A stretch of 64,000 nucleotides of DNA from Desulfobulbaceae bacterium DB1 (GCA_001914235.1 MQUF01000025.1:33293-97292); one strand, 5' to 3'. Positions 8,301-16,767 are shown, numbered from the stretch's first letter. A program made the numbers and translations. The notes: a model not told the origin generated them from the letters alone.

Positions 8301-9532
8301 TGGCCGGGCAGAAAACTATCTGGCTCATCAACCAGTACGCCTCCACGCCGCAAACCGGTATGGGAGGTAGGCATTATTATTTAGCGAAAGAATTGGCCAA
8401 GCAGGGGCACAAGGTGTATCTGGTTGCGGCCTCCTTTACCCATCTTTTACGCGAACCGCCCACCATGGATGCAGCCTTTAAAATGGAGGCGGCTGAAGGC
8501 TTTCATTTTGTGTGGGTGCGGATGCCTGAATACCATGATGCCCATGATAAAAAACGTGTGTTGAATTGGTTTATATTTGCCTGGCGGTTGTTGAAGTTGC
8601 CTCGAATCATTGCGGATAAGCCTGATGTTATTTTGGCATCTTCGCCAGCCCCCTTTGTTTTTTTGGCCGCCCAGCGTTTGGCTCGAGAAATGGGTGCGCG
8701 TTTTGCCTTTGAGGTGCGGGATATCTGGCCCCTTTCTTTGATGGAATTGGGGGGGTATTCTCGGAATAATCCGATTATTCGTATCATGCAATGGGTTGAA
8801 GATAAAGCCTACCGGTATTCGGATGTGGTGTTGTCCAACCTGCCTTATGCGGTCGACCACATGGTGGCACGCGGCATGGATCGAGACAAATTTGCTTGGG
8901 TTCCCAACGGTTTTTCCCTGGCGGATGTGTCGTTACATGTGCCTTTGCCTGAGGCTGTGCGGGCGCAGATTCCGCAGGATAAATTTATAGTTGGTTATAC
9001 AGGCACATTGGGTGTCGCCAATGCTCTGGATACATTGATCGGGGCTGCCGCGATTTTAAAGGACCAGGCGGATGTGGTCTTTGTGCTTGTTGGCGGCGGC
9101 AAAGAAAAAATAAGGTTGATGAAAAAAGATCAGACACTGCACAATGTCGTGTTTGTTGACCCTATTGCGAAAACGCAGATTCAAACGATGTTGGCACAGT
9201 TTGATGTATGTTTTATTGGTTTAACAAAAGATCCATTATTTAGGTTTGGGGTTTCACCTAATAAACTGTTTGATTATTTTTATGCCGGAAAACCAATTTT
9301 GTATGCGATTGAATCAGGTAGGTATTTGCCTGTCGATGAAGCCAAAGCCGGTATAAGCATCCCCGCTGAAAATCCCCAGGCGATTGCCGAGGCGGTTTTA
9401 CAACTCAAGGCCCTTTCGCCTGAAGAGCGTGCTCGGCTGGGGCAAAATGGTCGAGAATACGCCCTGGAAAACCATGACTATGCTCGGTTGGCTGAAAAAC
9501 TCGCATCCGTGTTGTTGAACGATAGATGCTGA
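8300..9532 (+). CDS. GT4 glycosyltransferase, WbuB-like
   Basis: A 410-residue GT-B family 4 glycosyltransferase of the WbuB type, often found beside a PglC-like initiating transferase in O-antigen and capsule loci. Seen motifs: an N-terminal NQYASTPQTGMGGRHYYLAK acceptor-side loop, DIWPLS in the middle, and SPNKLFDYFYAGKPILYAI in the donor site. Translation probably starts at ATG 8300, overlapping the last base of the wecB stop; a GTG at 8297 is directly before it. It overlaps the next gene by 7 bp, pointing to translational coupling. WbuB-type enzymes add the second sugar to a diphospholipid; that role here is inference. Confidence 0.83.
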   Translation: MAGQKTIWLINQYASTPQTGMGGRHYYLAKELAKQGHKVYLVAASFTHLLREPPTMDAAFKMEAAEGFHFVWVRMPEYHDAHDKKRVLNWFIFAWRLLKLPRIIADKPDVILASSPAPFVFLAAQRLAREMGARFAFEVRDIWPLSLMELGGYSRNNPIIRIMQWVEDKAYRYSDVVLSNLPYAVDHMVARGMDRDKFAWVPNGFSLADVSLHVPLPEAVRAQIPQDKFIVGYTGTLGVANALDTLIGAAAILKDQADVVFVLVGGGKEKIRLMKKDQTLHNVVFVDPIAKTQIQTMLAQFDVCFIGLTKDPLFRFGVSPNKLFDYFYAGKPILYAIESGRYLPVDEAKAGISIPAENPQAIAEAVLQLKALSPEERARLGQNGREYALENHDYARLAEKLASVLLNDRC

Positions 9533-10131
9533 AACGTTTTTTTGATTGCACGGTATCCTTAGCCGGCCTGGTGATTCTTTCGCCTGTTGTTGCCGTGATA
9601 GCTCTATTGATTCGCTGGAAGCTCGGGACGCCGGTGTTGTTCCGTCAGCTCCGCCCAGGACTCTATGGTAAATCTTTTGAGATGGTGAAGTTCCGTACCA
9701 TGCGTGATGCCATGGATACGCACGGTAACCTGTTGCCCGATGAACTGCGGATGACTATGTTCGGCAGCGTCTTGCGAGCCGCCAGCCTGGATGAGTTACC
9801 GGAGTTGTGGAATGTGCTCAAGGGAGAGATGAGCCTGGTGGGCCCGCGTCCCTTGCTGATGGAGTATCTGCCACTTTATTCCCCTGAGCAGGCTCGCCGT
9901 CATGAGGTTCGCCCTGGCATCACCGGCTGGGCCCAGGTGAATGGTCGCAATACCCTGAGCTGGGATGAAAGATTTAAGCTGGATGTCTGGTATGTTGACA
10001 ATCGTTCGTTGTGGCTGGATATCAAGATTCTCTGGCTGACCATCAGAAAGGTGTTGGTTCGTGAAGGGATTAGTGCGCAAGGCGAGGCAACGATGCAAAA
10101 ATTTCGCGGCAATGATGTCGAGGGGGTTTAG
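9526..10131 (+). CDS. PglC-like initiating phosphoglycosyltransferase
   Basis: A 201-residue monotopic phosphoglycosyltransferase of the PglC/WcaJ-core type, which moves a sugar 1-phosphate to undecaprenyl phosphate and starts repeat-unit assembly. It has one N-terminal re-entrant hydrophobic helix (residues 10-29), the RPGLYGKSFEMVKFRTM block, and the catalytic Asp-Glu pair in SLDELPELW, then KGEMSLVGPRPLL. The short form without extra membrane helices resembles PglC of bacillosamine pathways. The following two genes (acetyltransferase and aminotransferase) fit synthesis of UDP-diacetamido-trideoxyhexose, its probable substrate. A decayed paralogue lies at 20420. Confidence 0.88.
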   Translation: MLKRFFDCTVSLAGLVILSPVVAVIALLIRWKLGTPVLFRQLRPGLYGKSFEMVKFRTMRDAMDTHGNLLPDELRMTMFGSVLRAASLDELPELWNVLKGEMSLVGPRPLLMEYLPLYSPEQARRHEVRPGITGWAQVNGRNTLSWDERFKLDVWYVDNRSLWLDIKILWLTIRKVLVREGISAQGEATMQKFRGNDVEGV

Positions 10132-10133
10132 CC

Positions 10134-10766
10134 ATGAACAGGCGATTGCTGATTCTCGGGGCCAGCGGTCATGGCAAGGTGGTGGGTGACTGTGCCCGTG
10201 CGGTTGGCGCCTGGAGCGAGTTGTTGTTTTTTGATGATCGCTGGCCGGAGCTGACTGTATGTGGTTCTTGGCCAGTGGTGGGACGAGGTGAGGATTTGGC
10301 GGCCAATGTTCTGCCGGGTGACCAGGTCTTTGTGGCAATCGGCAAGAGTGCGACACGATTGGAATGGCTGGATCGCTTAAAAGGAGCGGGCCTGGATGTG
10401 ACGACAGTGGTTCATCCATCGGCTATTCTCAGTCTGGAAGTGTCTGTTGGAATTGGTTCCTTGGTGGTGGCGGGTGCGGTGGTGAACATTGATTGTCTGA
10501 TCGGTAAGGGGTGTATCGTGAATACTGGGGCAACGGTCGACCACGATTGTATTTTAGGGGATGGGGTGCATATTTGCCCAGGTGTGCATCTGGCTGGTGA
10601 TGTTCAGATAGGGGATGGCAGCTGGATTGGAATTGGCAGCTCGGTTGTCCAGGGTATTCGCATTGGCGCCGGCGTTATGGTGGGTGCGGGTGCTGCGGTG
10701 ATTGATCATGTGGCGGATGGTTTGACTGTGGTCGGTGTGCCGGCTCGACCAATTAAAAGTTGTTGA
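10134..10766 (+). CDS. PglD/NeuD-like sugar O/N-acetyltransferase
   Basis: A 210-residue left-handed beta-helix acetyltransferase of the PglD/NeuD family. The N-terminal Rossmann-like part begins with LLILGASGHGKVV, and the C-terminal part contains hexapeptide repeats with the VDHDC segment that carries the catalytic histidine of PglD. In the family, acetyl-CoA is used to acetylate the 4-amino group of a UDP-amino-sugar. A purine-rich ribosome site (GAGGGGG) lies before ATG 10134. It is 2 bp after the PglC-like gene and 3 bp before the aminotransferase gene, so the three are almost certainly translated from one message. Confidence 0.88.
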   Translation: MNRRLLILGASGHGKVVGDCARAVGAWSELLFFDDRWPELTVCGSWPVVGRGEDLAANVLPGDQVFVAIGKSATRLEWLDRLKGAGLDVTTVVHPSAILSLEVSVGIGSLVVAGAVVNIDCLIGKGCIVNTGATVDHDCILGDGVHICPGVHLAGDVQIGDGSWIGIGSSVVQGIRIGAGVMVGAGAAVIDHVADGLTVVGVPARPIKSC

Positions 10767-10769
10767 GAA

Positions 10770-11957
10770 ATGAGTATGCTGAACACTCCCTTTTCCCCCT
10801 GGCCTTTCTTCACCAAGGAAGAGGCCGACGCCGTCAGCCGTGTTCTGCTTTCCAATAAGGTCAATTACTGGACAGGTAACGAAGGGCGGGAGTTTGAGAC
10901 GGAATTCGCTGCCTGGTGCGGGGCTGAGTATGCCGTGGCGCTCGCCAACGGTACAGTGGCTCTGGATCTGGCCCTTAAGGTATTGGGTGTCGGTGTTGGG
11001 GATGAAGTGGTGGTAACGCCGCGCACTTTTCTTGCCTCGGCTTCCTGTGTGGTGACAGCCGGGGCAGTGCCGGTTTTTGCTGACATTGATGCGGAGTCCC
11101 AGAATATTACTGCCGAGACGATCCGGGCCGTGCTCACTCCCCGCACCAAGGCAATCATTTGCGTGCATCTGGCCGGCTGGCCGTGCGATATGGACGCGAT
11201 CATGGTCTTGGCTGCGGAAAAGGGGTTGTATGTTATCGAAGATTGCGCCCAGGCCCATGGGGCGCACTATAAAGGGCGGCCGGTGGGTTCCATCGGCCAC
11301 TTTGGCGCTTGGTCGTTCTGCCAGGACAAGATCATGACCACGGGGGGCGAGGGTGGCATGCTCACCACCAACCGTCGGGAGTGGTGGGAGCAGGCGTGGG
11401 CCTACAAGGATCATGGCAAGAGCTGGTCGGCAGTCTACGAGCGGAAACATCCACCCGGATTCCGCTGGCTGCATGAATCCTTCGGCACCAACTGGCGGAT
11501 GTTGGAGATGCAGGCGGTGATCGGCCGTATCCAACTGCGCCGCATGCCAGAGTGGCATGCGAGACGTCAGCGCAACGCCGAGGCTATCCTGGACGCCGCT
11601 CGAACCTGTGCCGCCCTGCGGGTGCCTGAGGTTCCTGGTCATGTCGAGCATGCCTGGTATAAATGCTATGTCTTTCTACGCCCGGAATGCCTGGCCCCTG
11701 GATGGGATCGGGACCGTATCATGACGGAGATCAACAGCCGTGGTGTACCTTGTTTTTCCGGATCATGTTCCGAGGTTTACCTGGAAAAGGCCTTTGACGG
11801 CATGGGCTGGCGTCCGGCGAAACGCTTGCCTGTTGCCAGGGCTCTGGGGGAGACCAGTTTGATGTTTTTAGTCCACCCCACCTTGACGGATGAAGAAATC
11901 GAGAAGACGTGCAGGGTGGTGGCGGCGGTGATGGAGGAAGGGACAAGTAAAGGGTGA
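10770..11957 (+). CDS. PglE-like DegT/DnrJ/EryC1 aminotransferase
   Basis: A 395-residue PLP-dependent sugar aminotransferase. The PLP lysine is K187 in SFCQDKIMTTGGEGG, and the pyridine-ring-binding aspartate is in EDCAQAHGA (158-166). Enzymes of this family with PglC and PglD neighbours convert a UDP-4-keto-6-deoxy sugar into the 4-amino sugar. The 4-keto substrate would come from the PglF/WbpM-like dehydratase at 20853, now separated from this gene by about 8.9 kb of accessory DNA. A second ATG two codons in (10776) is an equally possible start. Family is certain; exact sugar is inferred. Confidence 0.87.
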   Translation: MSMLNTPFSPWPFFTKEEADAVSRVLLSNKVNYWTGNEGREFETEFAAWCGAEYAVALANGTVALDLALKVLGVGVGDEVVVTPRTFLASASCVVTAGAVPVFADIDAESQNITAETIRAVLTPRTKAIICVHLAGWPCDMDAIMVLAAEKGLYVIEDCAQAHGAHYKGRPVGSIGHFGAWSFCQDKIMTTGGEGGMLTTNRREWWEQAWAYKDHGKSWSAVYERKHPPGFRWLHESFGTNWRMLEMQAVIGRIQLRRMPEWHARRQRNAEAILDAARTCAALRVPEVPGHVEHAWYKCYVFLRPECLAPGWDRDRIMTEINSRGVPCFSGSCSEVYLEKAFDGMGWRPAKRLPVARALGETSLMFLVHPTLTDEEIEKTCRVVAAVMEEGTSKG

Positions 11958-11970
11958 GGTGTGAGGGTAC

Positions 11971-12225
11971 GTCATTGCGAGCTAGTGTCTGTCCAGAAAT
12001 GGCCCTTTCGCCCGATCTCGGCGTCATGCTCAAAAAATAATGCTCGGAATATCGCATATATGCCTGCGCTTATTTTTTTCGCAGTCCTTGATCTCGAACG
12101 AAATGACCTATTTCTGGACAGACACGAGCTAAGCGCGGCAATTCAGGGAGGTGTTGGGCTGTGGTGCCCCATTGTGCTTTCTGGACTGCCGCGTCGCTTT
12201 GCTCCTCGCAGTGACGGTGGGGGGA
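11971..12225. repeat. Dispersed GTCATTGCGAG-type stem-loop repeat, interrupted by a MITE-like element
   Basis: The left arm GTCATTGCGAGC continues, after the inserted element, as TAAGCGCGGCAATTCAG (12129 on), and the right arm CTGGACTGCCGCGTCGC...TCGCAGTGAC lies at 12182-12219. The arms are complementary and would fold into a long hairpin. The same sequence type recurs at 13784-13816 (half copy) and 19570-19710 within the accessory interval. With the following bases up to the fic gene this fills most of the 546-bp gap after the aminotransferase; no gene is seen there. Confidence 0.7.
11985..12125. mobile_element. MITE-like element with terminal inverted repeats and 6-bp flanking repeat
   Basis: A 141-bp non-coding element whose ends are perfect inverted repeats over 16 bp (GTGTCTGTCCAGAAAT) and remain similar further in. 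GAGCTA directly abuts both ends (11979-11984, 12126-12131) and looks like a target duplication, although the AGCT palindrome leaves its exact length open. Removing the element and one GAGCTA copy restores a continuous GTCATTGCGAGC...GCGGCAAT repeat. No transposase is encoded; it would need one in trans. Confidence 0.72.
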
Positions 12226-12427
12226 TTGTTTTGTGTTGAGCGGGGTCGGACCGAGGCAACTCGTTGAAGTTATAGTGTGATAACTAGAAATCATGGTAGA
12301 TTTTGGCCTTAGAACAGCATTTTGGGGTTCAAAAATCAGGTTTTAACAGATGAGCGGGTAACTGAACGAATCCAGGGAACATTGATTCTCAGAATGCCTT
12401 CTTGTTTGATCCCGTCTTGGATGTGAC

Positions 12428-12507
12428 GTAACTATCCAGCAGCACCGCATCTGCGTCGGAGTCTCGCAGGCTTCTGCCTAGCAGCTACGGCGCTGCCGGA
12501 TAGTTAC
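12428..12507. repeat. Hairpin repeat at the fic 3' end
   Basis: Arms GTAACTATCCAGCAG (12428-12442) and CTGCCGGATAGTTAC (12493-12507) pair at 14 of 15 positions around a 50-bp centre. The right arm contains the fic stop codon. A second hairpin with the same kind of arm (GTAACTGTCCAG...CTGGATAGTTAC) is at 14174-14224. There is no T-run, so it is not a standard terminator. Confidence 0.6.
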
Positions 12508-13664
12508 GGTTTGGGTTGTTTTTGTTCGTTTCCGGCCTTGAGCTGAATAGTTACGATGTGACAAAGTTCGTAACTTGTGCTTCTTCCTTTTCCGGGACAT
12601 TTTTGCAGAATATGTTTTTCGACAAGATCACTTAAGTCTCGACTGGCTGTTACTTTACTGCATTTCGTCATTCCTGCATATTTTCTGGTTGTCATGCCTC
12701 CTGCAAATCTTTCTCCGGCATCCAGCAGCCGGTTGATTGCCTTGTGTTGTCTTGCATTGAGGGAAGTGTTCGTATGGTGCTGCCAAAAATCAGCCTTCAG
12801 GGCAACTCTTTCAACGACCCATTCTGATTCATGGATGGCGGCTTTCAAGGTCTGCAGAAACCATTGCAGCCAGCCGGTTATATCCAGTCCGTCTTTGCCT
12901 GCAGCCTCCAGAATACGATAATACCCTTTTCTGTCCATGCTGATATGCTTGGAGAAGGAGGCAAGCTGCATGACTGCCGGATAACTTTCCGCCAGTTGGT
13001 AATCGGTAATGGCCCTGCCGATTCGTCCGTTACCATCGTCAAAAGGATGGATCATAATAAACCACAAGTGCGTGATTCCTGCCTTGATCAGGGGCTCCTG
13101 TTCATTGTTGCTGTTGACCCAGAAGAGAAATTGATTCATCTCTTTGGCCAGGATTTCTTGTGGTGGAGCGATGTAATGAACCGTCTGCCTGCCGAACGGG
13201 CCGGAGACAATCTGCATTTCCTCTTCGCCACGGTAGCGACCGACCCGAATTTTTGTCAGCCCTGAATAGCCGGCAGGAAACAGGGCTGCATGCCAGCCGC
13301 AAAGTCTTTCTTCAGTTAATGGCCGGCGCTGCTTGCTTCGGGCATCAAGCAGCACGGAGACAAGGCCGTCCGCCTGGGCGTCCCATTCCGGGCAATCTCC
13401 GGGCAGACCGAGTCGCCTGCGGATTGATGCCCGAACTGAACTGCGGCGCAGGACTTCTCCCTCGATGGCAGATGTTTCCATGGCATCATCTGCCAGCACC
13501 TGCTCCTGAACGGTCATCTGTTCTTCGTTGTTCAGTGTGCGATAAATGATATCCAATCTGCCTGCCAGTCGAGAAACAGCGGCTATGTCTGCGAGCAATA
13601 CCTTGGCATCATACGAAAATGCAGGCCAGTTGCGGTGTTGCCATATCCAATGATTTGTTTGCAT
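12504..13664 (-). CDS. Fic family protein with DUF4172-type N-terminus and C-terminal winged helix
   Basis: A 386-residue Fic enzyme, predicted to transfer AMP from ATP to a target hydroxyl. The active loop is canonical: HPFDDGNGRIGR at 206-217. A TSAIEG segment at 64-69 fits the inhibitory (S/T)xxxE(G/N) motif, here N-terminal in the same chain (class II arrangement), so activity should be self-inhibited. The N-terminus (WIWQHRNWPAF) is of the DUF4172 type, and residues about 310-370 look like a winged helix-turn-helix (TTRKYAGMTKCSKVTASRDL), suggesting DNA binding and autoregulation. The gene stands alone between repeats; two direct repeats in its promoter are possible operators. Target protein unknown. 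Confidence 0.9.
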   Translation of the reverse strand: MQTNHWIWQHRNWPAFSYDAKVLLADIAAVSRLAGRLDIIYRTLNNEEQMTVQEQVLADDAMETSAIEGEVLRRSSVRASIRRRLGLPGDCPEWDAQADGLVSVLLDARSKQRRPLTEERLCGWHAALFPAGYSGLTKIRVGRYRGEEEMQIVSGPFGRQTVHYIAPPQEILAKEMNQFLFWVNSNNEQEPLIKAGITHLWFIMIHPFDDGNGRIGRAITDYQLAESYPAVMQLASFSKHISMDRKGYYRILEAAGKDGLDITGWLQWFLQTLKAAIHESEWVVERVALKADFWQHHTNTSLNARQHKAINRLLDAGERFAGGMTTRKYAGMTKCSKVTASRDLSDLVEKHILQKCPGKGRSTSYELCHIVTIQLKAGNEQKQPKP

Positions 13665-13668
13665 GTGC

Positions 13669-13712
13669 TAATCGTATCAAATTGTATATGAATAGGCAAG
13701 ATAATCGTATCA
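13669..13712 (-). promoter_or_regulatory. fic promoter with paired operator-like direct repeats
   Basis: TAATCGTATCA occurs at 13669-13679 and 13702-13712, 33 bp apart (about three helical turns). On the minus strand a TGATAC -35-like box inside the upstream copy is followed after 17 bp by TATACA (13689-13684) as -10. The downstream copy would overlap the transcription start and leader. The layout suits repression by the winged-helix end of the Fic protein; this is inferred. Confidence 0.5.
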
Positions 13713-13783
13713 TGTTTCGATGATGAGCAGGGGCAGAATTTTATGATCACCTCGAATGATCGGCAAAAGCTGGCGGAATTAGT

Positions 13784-13877
13784 ATTGCTGCACGCCTCGC
13801 AGTGACGGGGGTGGGGCGAAGGGCGGAAGGATGTAACCCGTCGCATCCGGGAACGCGGGCGACCCACCGGGTCGCCC
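13784..13877. repeat. Half copy of the dispersed repeat plus a perfect palindrome
   Basis: ATTGCTGCACGCCTCGCAGTGACGGG (given here in parts: ATTGCTGCAC at 13784, CTCGCAGTGACGG at 13796) is the right arm of the GTCATTGCGAG repeat. GGGCGACCC-ACC-GGGTCGCCC at 13857-13877 is a perfect 9-bp hairpin of a common intergenic type. The 673-bp stretch between fic and the ATPase gene holds these, the fic promoter, a hairpin at 14174 and two copies of ACCCTTGACTTTT (about 14070 and 14107); no gene is seen. Confidence 0.5.
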
Positions 13878-14173
13878 CTACGGGGTTTGCATTCGGTAAT
13901 CCATTATCCGCCGTTGGTTGCCCCTTTCCTCGTTCCAATGCGCCGCATGGGATGGCTAAGGTGAGCTGACGGTCTCGGCGGCGCCTATCGAAGTTGATAT
14001 TTGATGAAAGTACAAAAAAAGAACGGAAAAGGGGACGCAATTTCTCATTCAGCCTGCAACAAGAAAGCAAATACCCTTGACTTTTAACTTTAGAATAATA
14101 GAAACACCCTTGACTTTTTATGTTGAACAGGTGTAATGTTTAGTGCCTTGTAGCTTATTTTCTTGTTTTTTGC

Positions 14174-14224
14174 GTAACTGTCCAGGGTTTTTTCAAGTTT
14201 TTTTGCCCTTTGCTGGATAGTTAC
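14174..14224. repeat. Second GTAACT-TCCAG hairpin
   Basis: Arms GTAACTGTCCAG and CTGGATAGTTAC enclose 27 bp. The arms match those of the hairpin at 12428-12507, so this is a small repeat family flanking the fic region. Confidence 0.55.
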
Positions 14225-14337
14225 TTTTTTGTAAGAAAATAAGCTGCGAAAGGCACTTGTCCCGTTCATTGGGGTTAGTTGGTTGCAGTTTGATATACAC
14301 TCTGTACCAACACGTCTGAAGCAAGGGAGAATCATGC

Positions 14338-15651
14338 ATGCAACGATTAGCTGAAAAACAGATTGCAGGCTGGAAAGATTCGCCGCGTCGTAAACCACTG
14401 ATAATTCGTGGGGCTCGCCAGGTTGGGAAAACATGGCTTGTCGAGAATGTTCTGGCAAAGCAATTTCATAGTTTTGTCAAAATAGATCTGGAAAAACGCC
14501 GCGATCTGCACCCTCATTTCTCCGGGAATCTTGAGCCTCAGTCGATACTGAAGCATCTGGAATTGACCACTGGTCGAATCATACCCGGTGAGACGCTTCT
14601 TTTCTTTGATGAGATCCAGGCCTGTCCGCGCGCCCTCATGGCATTACGCTACTTTCATGAAGAGATGCCGGAACTTCATGTTATTGCCGCCGGGTCATTG
14701 CTGGAATTTGGCTTTGGCGAGATATCCATTCCTGTCGGCCGCGTGCAGTATCTGCACATGCATCCGATGACATTCTACGAATATCTGCTGTCAATGGGCA
14801 AAGAGCAGATGGCCGAATACACTCTGGAGCAGTCGGACAACGTTGCAGGTTCTATCCAGGAAATCATCCTCAGGGAATTACGGATCTATTTCTTTGTTGG
14901 CGGCATGCCTGAATGTGTCAAGACCTATCGTGACACCGGTTCCATGGTTGAAACCTTTCAGGTCCAATCAGAAATTCTGGACTCGTATCGCGATGACTTT
15001 TCCAAATACACCCCTCATATCAATACGATCTGCCTGGATGCAGTTTTTTTGAACGTGGCAAAAAGTATTGGAGAACAATTAAAATATACACGTTTGAATG
15101 ATGGGCATTCAAGCCAGATGAATCGTAAGGCGTTTGATCTGCTGGTCAAGGCGAAGGCCGTTCATAAAATTCCGGCCTGTGACCCAAGTGGTTTGCCGTT
15201 AGGCGCAACAGCCAACCCAAAGAAATTCAAGGCATCCATGCTCGACATAGGGCTTATGCAGAGACTCTGTCAGGTGCCGGTTGAACTGGAATTGCAGCAG
15301 GAAAATCTTCTGGCGATGTACCGGGGAAAACTTGCGGAACAATTTGTCGCCCAGGAACTACTGGCCTGGCATAGTTCAGAGTTGTTTTATTGGGCACGAG
15401 AGGCCCGTGGCAGTAGTGCTGAGGTTGATTTTCTCGTTGTTCGGCAAGGAAATATTTACCCGGTAGAGGTTAAATCGGGAGCAGGCGGGAGTCTGCGAAG
15501 TCTGCACCTTATGCTTGAAAAATATCATAATTGCCCGCAAGGGTTGGTCCTTTATAGCGGTACGAGCAATAAACTATCTGACCAGAAACTCCAATTCCTC
15601 CCACTCTATTGTGTCTCGACGATTGGAGACCAACGACCGGACGTGGTTTGA
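14338..15651 (+). CDS. AAA-type ATPase with DUF4143 C-terminal domain
   Basis: A 437-residue ATPase of the widespread AAA_14/DUF4143 type. Walker A is GARQVGKT (25-32) and Walker B is LLFFDEIQA near residue 88; a sensor-like VIAAGSLLEF follows. The C-terminal part has the nuclease-like ending EVDFLVVRQGNIYPVEVKSG seen in this family. Function is poorly defined; such genes are common in accessory regions and sit near toxin-antitoxin genes, as here. AAGGGAGA before ATG 14338 is an acceptable ribosome site. A second, divergent member is at 23098. Confidence 0.85.
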   Translation: MQRLAEKQIAGWKDSPRRKPLIIRGARQVGKTWLVENVLAKQFHSFVKIDLEKRRDLHPHFSGNLEPQSILKHLELTTGRIIPGETLLFFDEIQACPRALMALRYFHEEMPELHVIAAGSLLEFGFGEISIPVGRVQYLHMHPMTFYEYLLSMGKEQMAEYTLEQSDNVAGSIQEIILRELRIYFFVGGMPECVKTYRDTGSMVETFQVQSEILDSYRDDFSKYTPHINTICLDAVFLNVAKSIGEQLKYTRLNDGHSSQMNRKAFDLLVKAKAVHKIPACDPSGLPLGATANPKKFKASMLDIGLMQRLCQVPVELELQQENLLAMYRGKLAEQFVAQELLAWHSSELFYWAREARGSSAEVDFLVVRQGNIYPVEVKSGAGGSLRSLHLMLEKYHNCPQGLVLYSGTSNKLSDQKLQFLPLYCVSTIGDQRPDVV

Positions 15652-15680
15652 GCAGGGAGAAGACCAGTATGGACCAGTAT

Positions 15681-15700
15681 GGGGTCAGGCTTCCAAGTTG
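15681..15700 (+). repeat. REP-like repeat, left of RAYT gene
   Basis: 20-bp repeat identical to 18296-18315 and inverted at 16676-16695. With the preceding CAGTAT the match to the solo copy is 26 bp. Confidence 0.8.
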
Positions 15701-15733
15701 ACAAGTTGAAGCTGCAAAGATATATTCCAACGT

Positions 15734-16675
15734 ATGGCACGGAAACCACGCATCCATCTTCCTGGTGGAATCTATCATGTTATTTTCAGGGGAAACGGTG
15801 GCCAGGACGTATTCCTGACCGAAGCTGACCGCTATCGTTTTTGCCTGCTTCTTCAAGAGGGGAGCCACCGGTTCGGATACCGCATCCACGCCTTTTGCCT
15901 TATGGGTAACCATATCCACCTTGCCTTGCAAGTTGGCGATATCCCCCTGTCCCGCGCCATGCACAATCTCTCCTTCCGCTATACCCGCTGGATCAACTGG
16001 CGGAAGCAAAGGTCGGGCCATCTCTTTCAGGGGCGCTACAAGGCCATCCTCGTGGATGGTGAGAGCTATCTTCTTGAATTGGTTCGCTATATTCACCTCA
16101 ATCCGGTGCGGGCAGGCCTGGTTGTAGATCCTGAGGAGTACTCCTGGAGTGGCCACCGCGCCTACCTGGGAAAAGAAACACTCCCCTGGTTGACCACCGA
16201 TTGGATGTTGGGCCAGTTTGGAAAATCGGTTACCAAGGCGCAAGCAGCGTACATGGCTTTTGTCCTTGAGGGAGTGGGTGAAGTTCGCCGACCCGATTTT
16301 CATGGTGCCGGCGTCGATTCGCGACTTCTCGGTGACGACAACTTTATGGACAGATGTCTTTCCGGCTCAGGGGAGATGCCGCTTCGCTTGATCGCCCAAC
16401 AAATCATCGACCAGGTGTGCCTGGCATATCATATTGATGTGAGCATTTTAAAGGCCAAGTCACAGCAGAGAACTGCATCGGAGGCCCGGGCGATGGCAGG
16501 CTGGCTGGCCCGTGAATCAGGATGCGTGACCCTTTCTTCAATTGCCAAGCTGGTGAACCGGGATGTGGGGAGTATCAGTTCAGCCGTGCGCCGCTTGTCG
16601 GATCGTGTTCAGGATGACCCGGTACTTGCTGAAAAGATGAGGTCTCTGCAAATAACGATGCAAGGAGAAACTTAA
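15734..16675 (+). CDS. REP-associated tyrosine transposase (RAYT, Y1_Tnp type)
   Basis: A 313-residue member of the IS200/IS605-like Y1 superfamily, of the long RAYT group. The HUH-type metal pair is GNHIHLAL (H60, H62), and the catalytic tyrosine is probably Y119 in LVRYIHLNPVRAGL. The basic N-terminus MARKPRIHLPGGIYHV is typical. Beyond residue 200 there is an extra helical domain with a DnaA-C/helix-turn-helix look (SSIAKLVNRDVGSISSAVRR) that probably binds DNA. It would cut and join single-stranded REP hairpins; the 20-bp repeats at both sides are its likely substrate. The gene is intact. Confidence 0.88.
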   Translation: MARKPRIHLPGGIYHVIFRGNGGQDVFLTEADRYRFCLLLQEGSHRFGYRIHAFCLMGNHIHLALQVGDIPLSRAMHNLSFRYTRWINWRKQRSGHLFQGRYKAILVDGESYLLELVRYIHLNPVRAGLVVDPEEYSWSGHRAYLGKETLPWLTTDWMLGQFGKSVTKAQAAYMAFVLEGVGEVRRPDFHGAGVDSRLLGDDNFMDRCLSGSGEMPLRLIAQQIIDQVCLAYHIDVSILKAKSQQRTASEARAMAGWLARESGCVTLSSIAKLVNRDVGSISSAVRRLSDRVQDDPVLAEKMRSLQITMQGET

Positions 16676-16695
16676 CAACTTGGAAGCCTGACCCC
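16676..16695 (-). repeat. REP-like repeat, right of RAYT gene
   Basis: Exact reverse complement of the left repeat, starting directly after the RAYT stop codon. With the following TTAAG it matches the solo copy at 18296 over 25 bp. Confidence 0.8.
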
Positions 16696-16767
16696 GTTGT
16701 CCCTTAGCGTTCTCCTTTTAACGCCCATTGAAAATGAGGGGTGCTTTCCTTTTGCTCAATGCAACCA

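Larger units (their letters stand above)
15681..16695 (+). mobile_element. RAYT unit: REP-associated tyrosine transposase framed by inverted 20-bp repeats
   Basis: The transposase gene is bracketed by GGGGTCAGGCTTCCAAGTTG (15681-15700) and its exact reverse complement (16676-16695). The right copy begins at the base after the stop codon. A third, solo copy lies at 18296-18315. A REP sequence flanking its own RAYT gene is the standard arrangement of such systems. Confidence 0.8.

Noticed and set aside
10554..11651. Long minus-strand frame (365 codons) opposite the PglD/PglE-like genes
   Set aside because: It lies wholly over two well-supported genes, has no family motif, and arises from codon bias in the opposite strand.
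14070..14130. Twin promoters at the two ACCCTTGACTTTT copies
   Set aside because: Both have a TTGACT box, but no -10 box at suitable distance and no gene start nearby.
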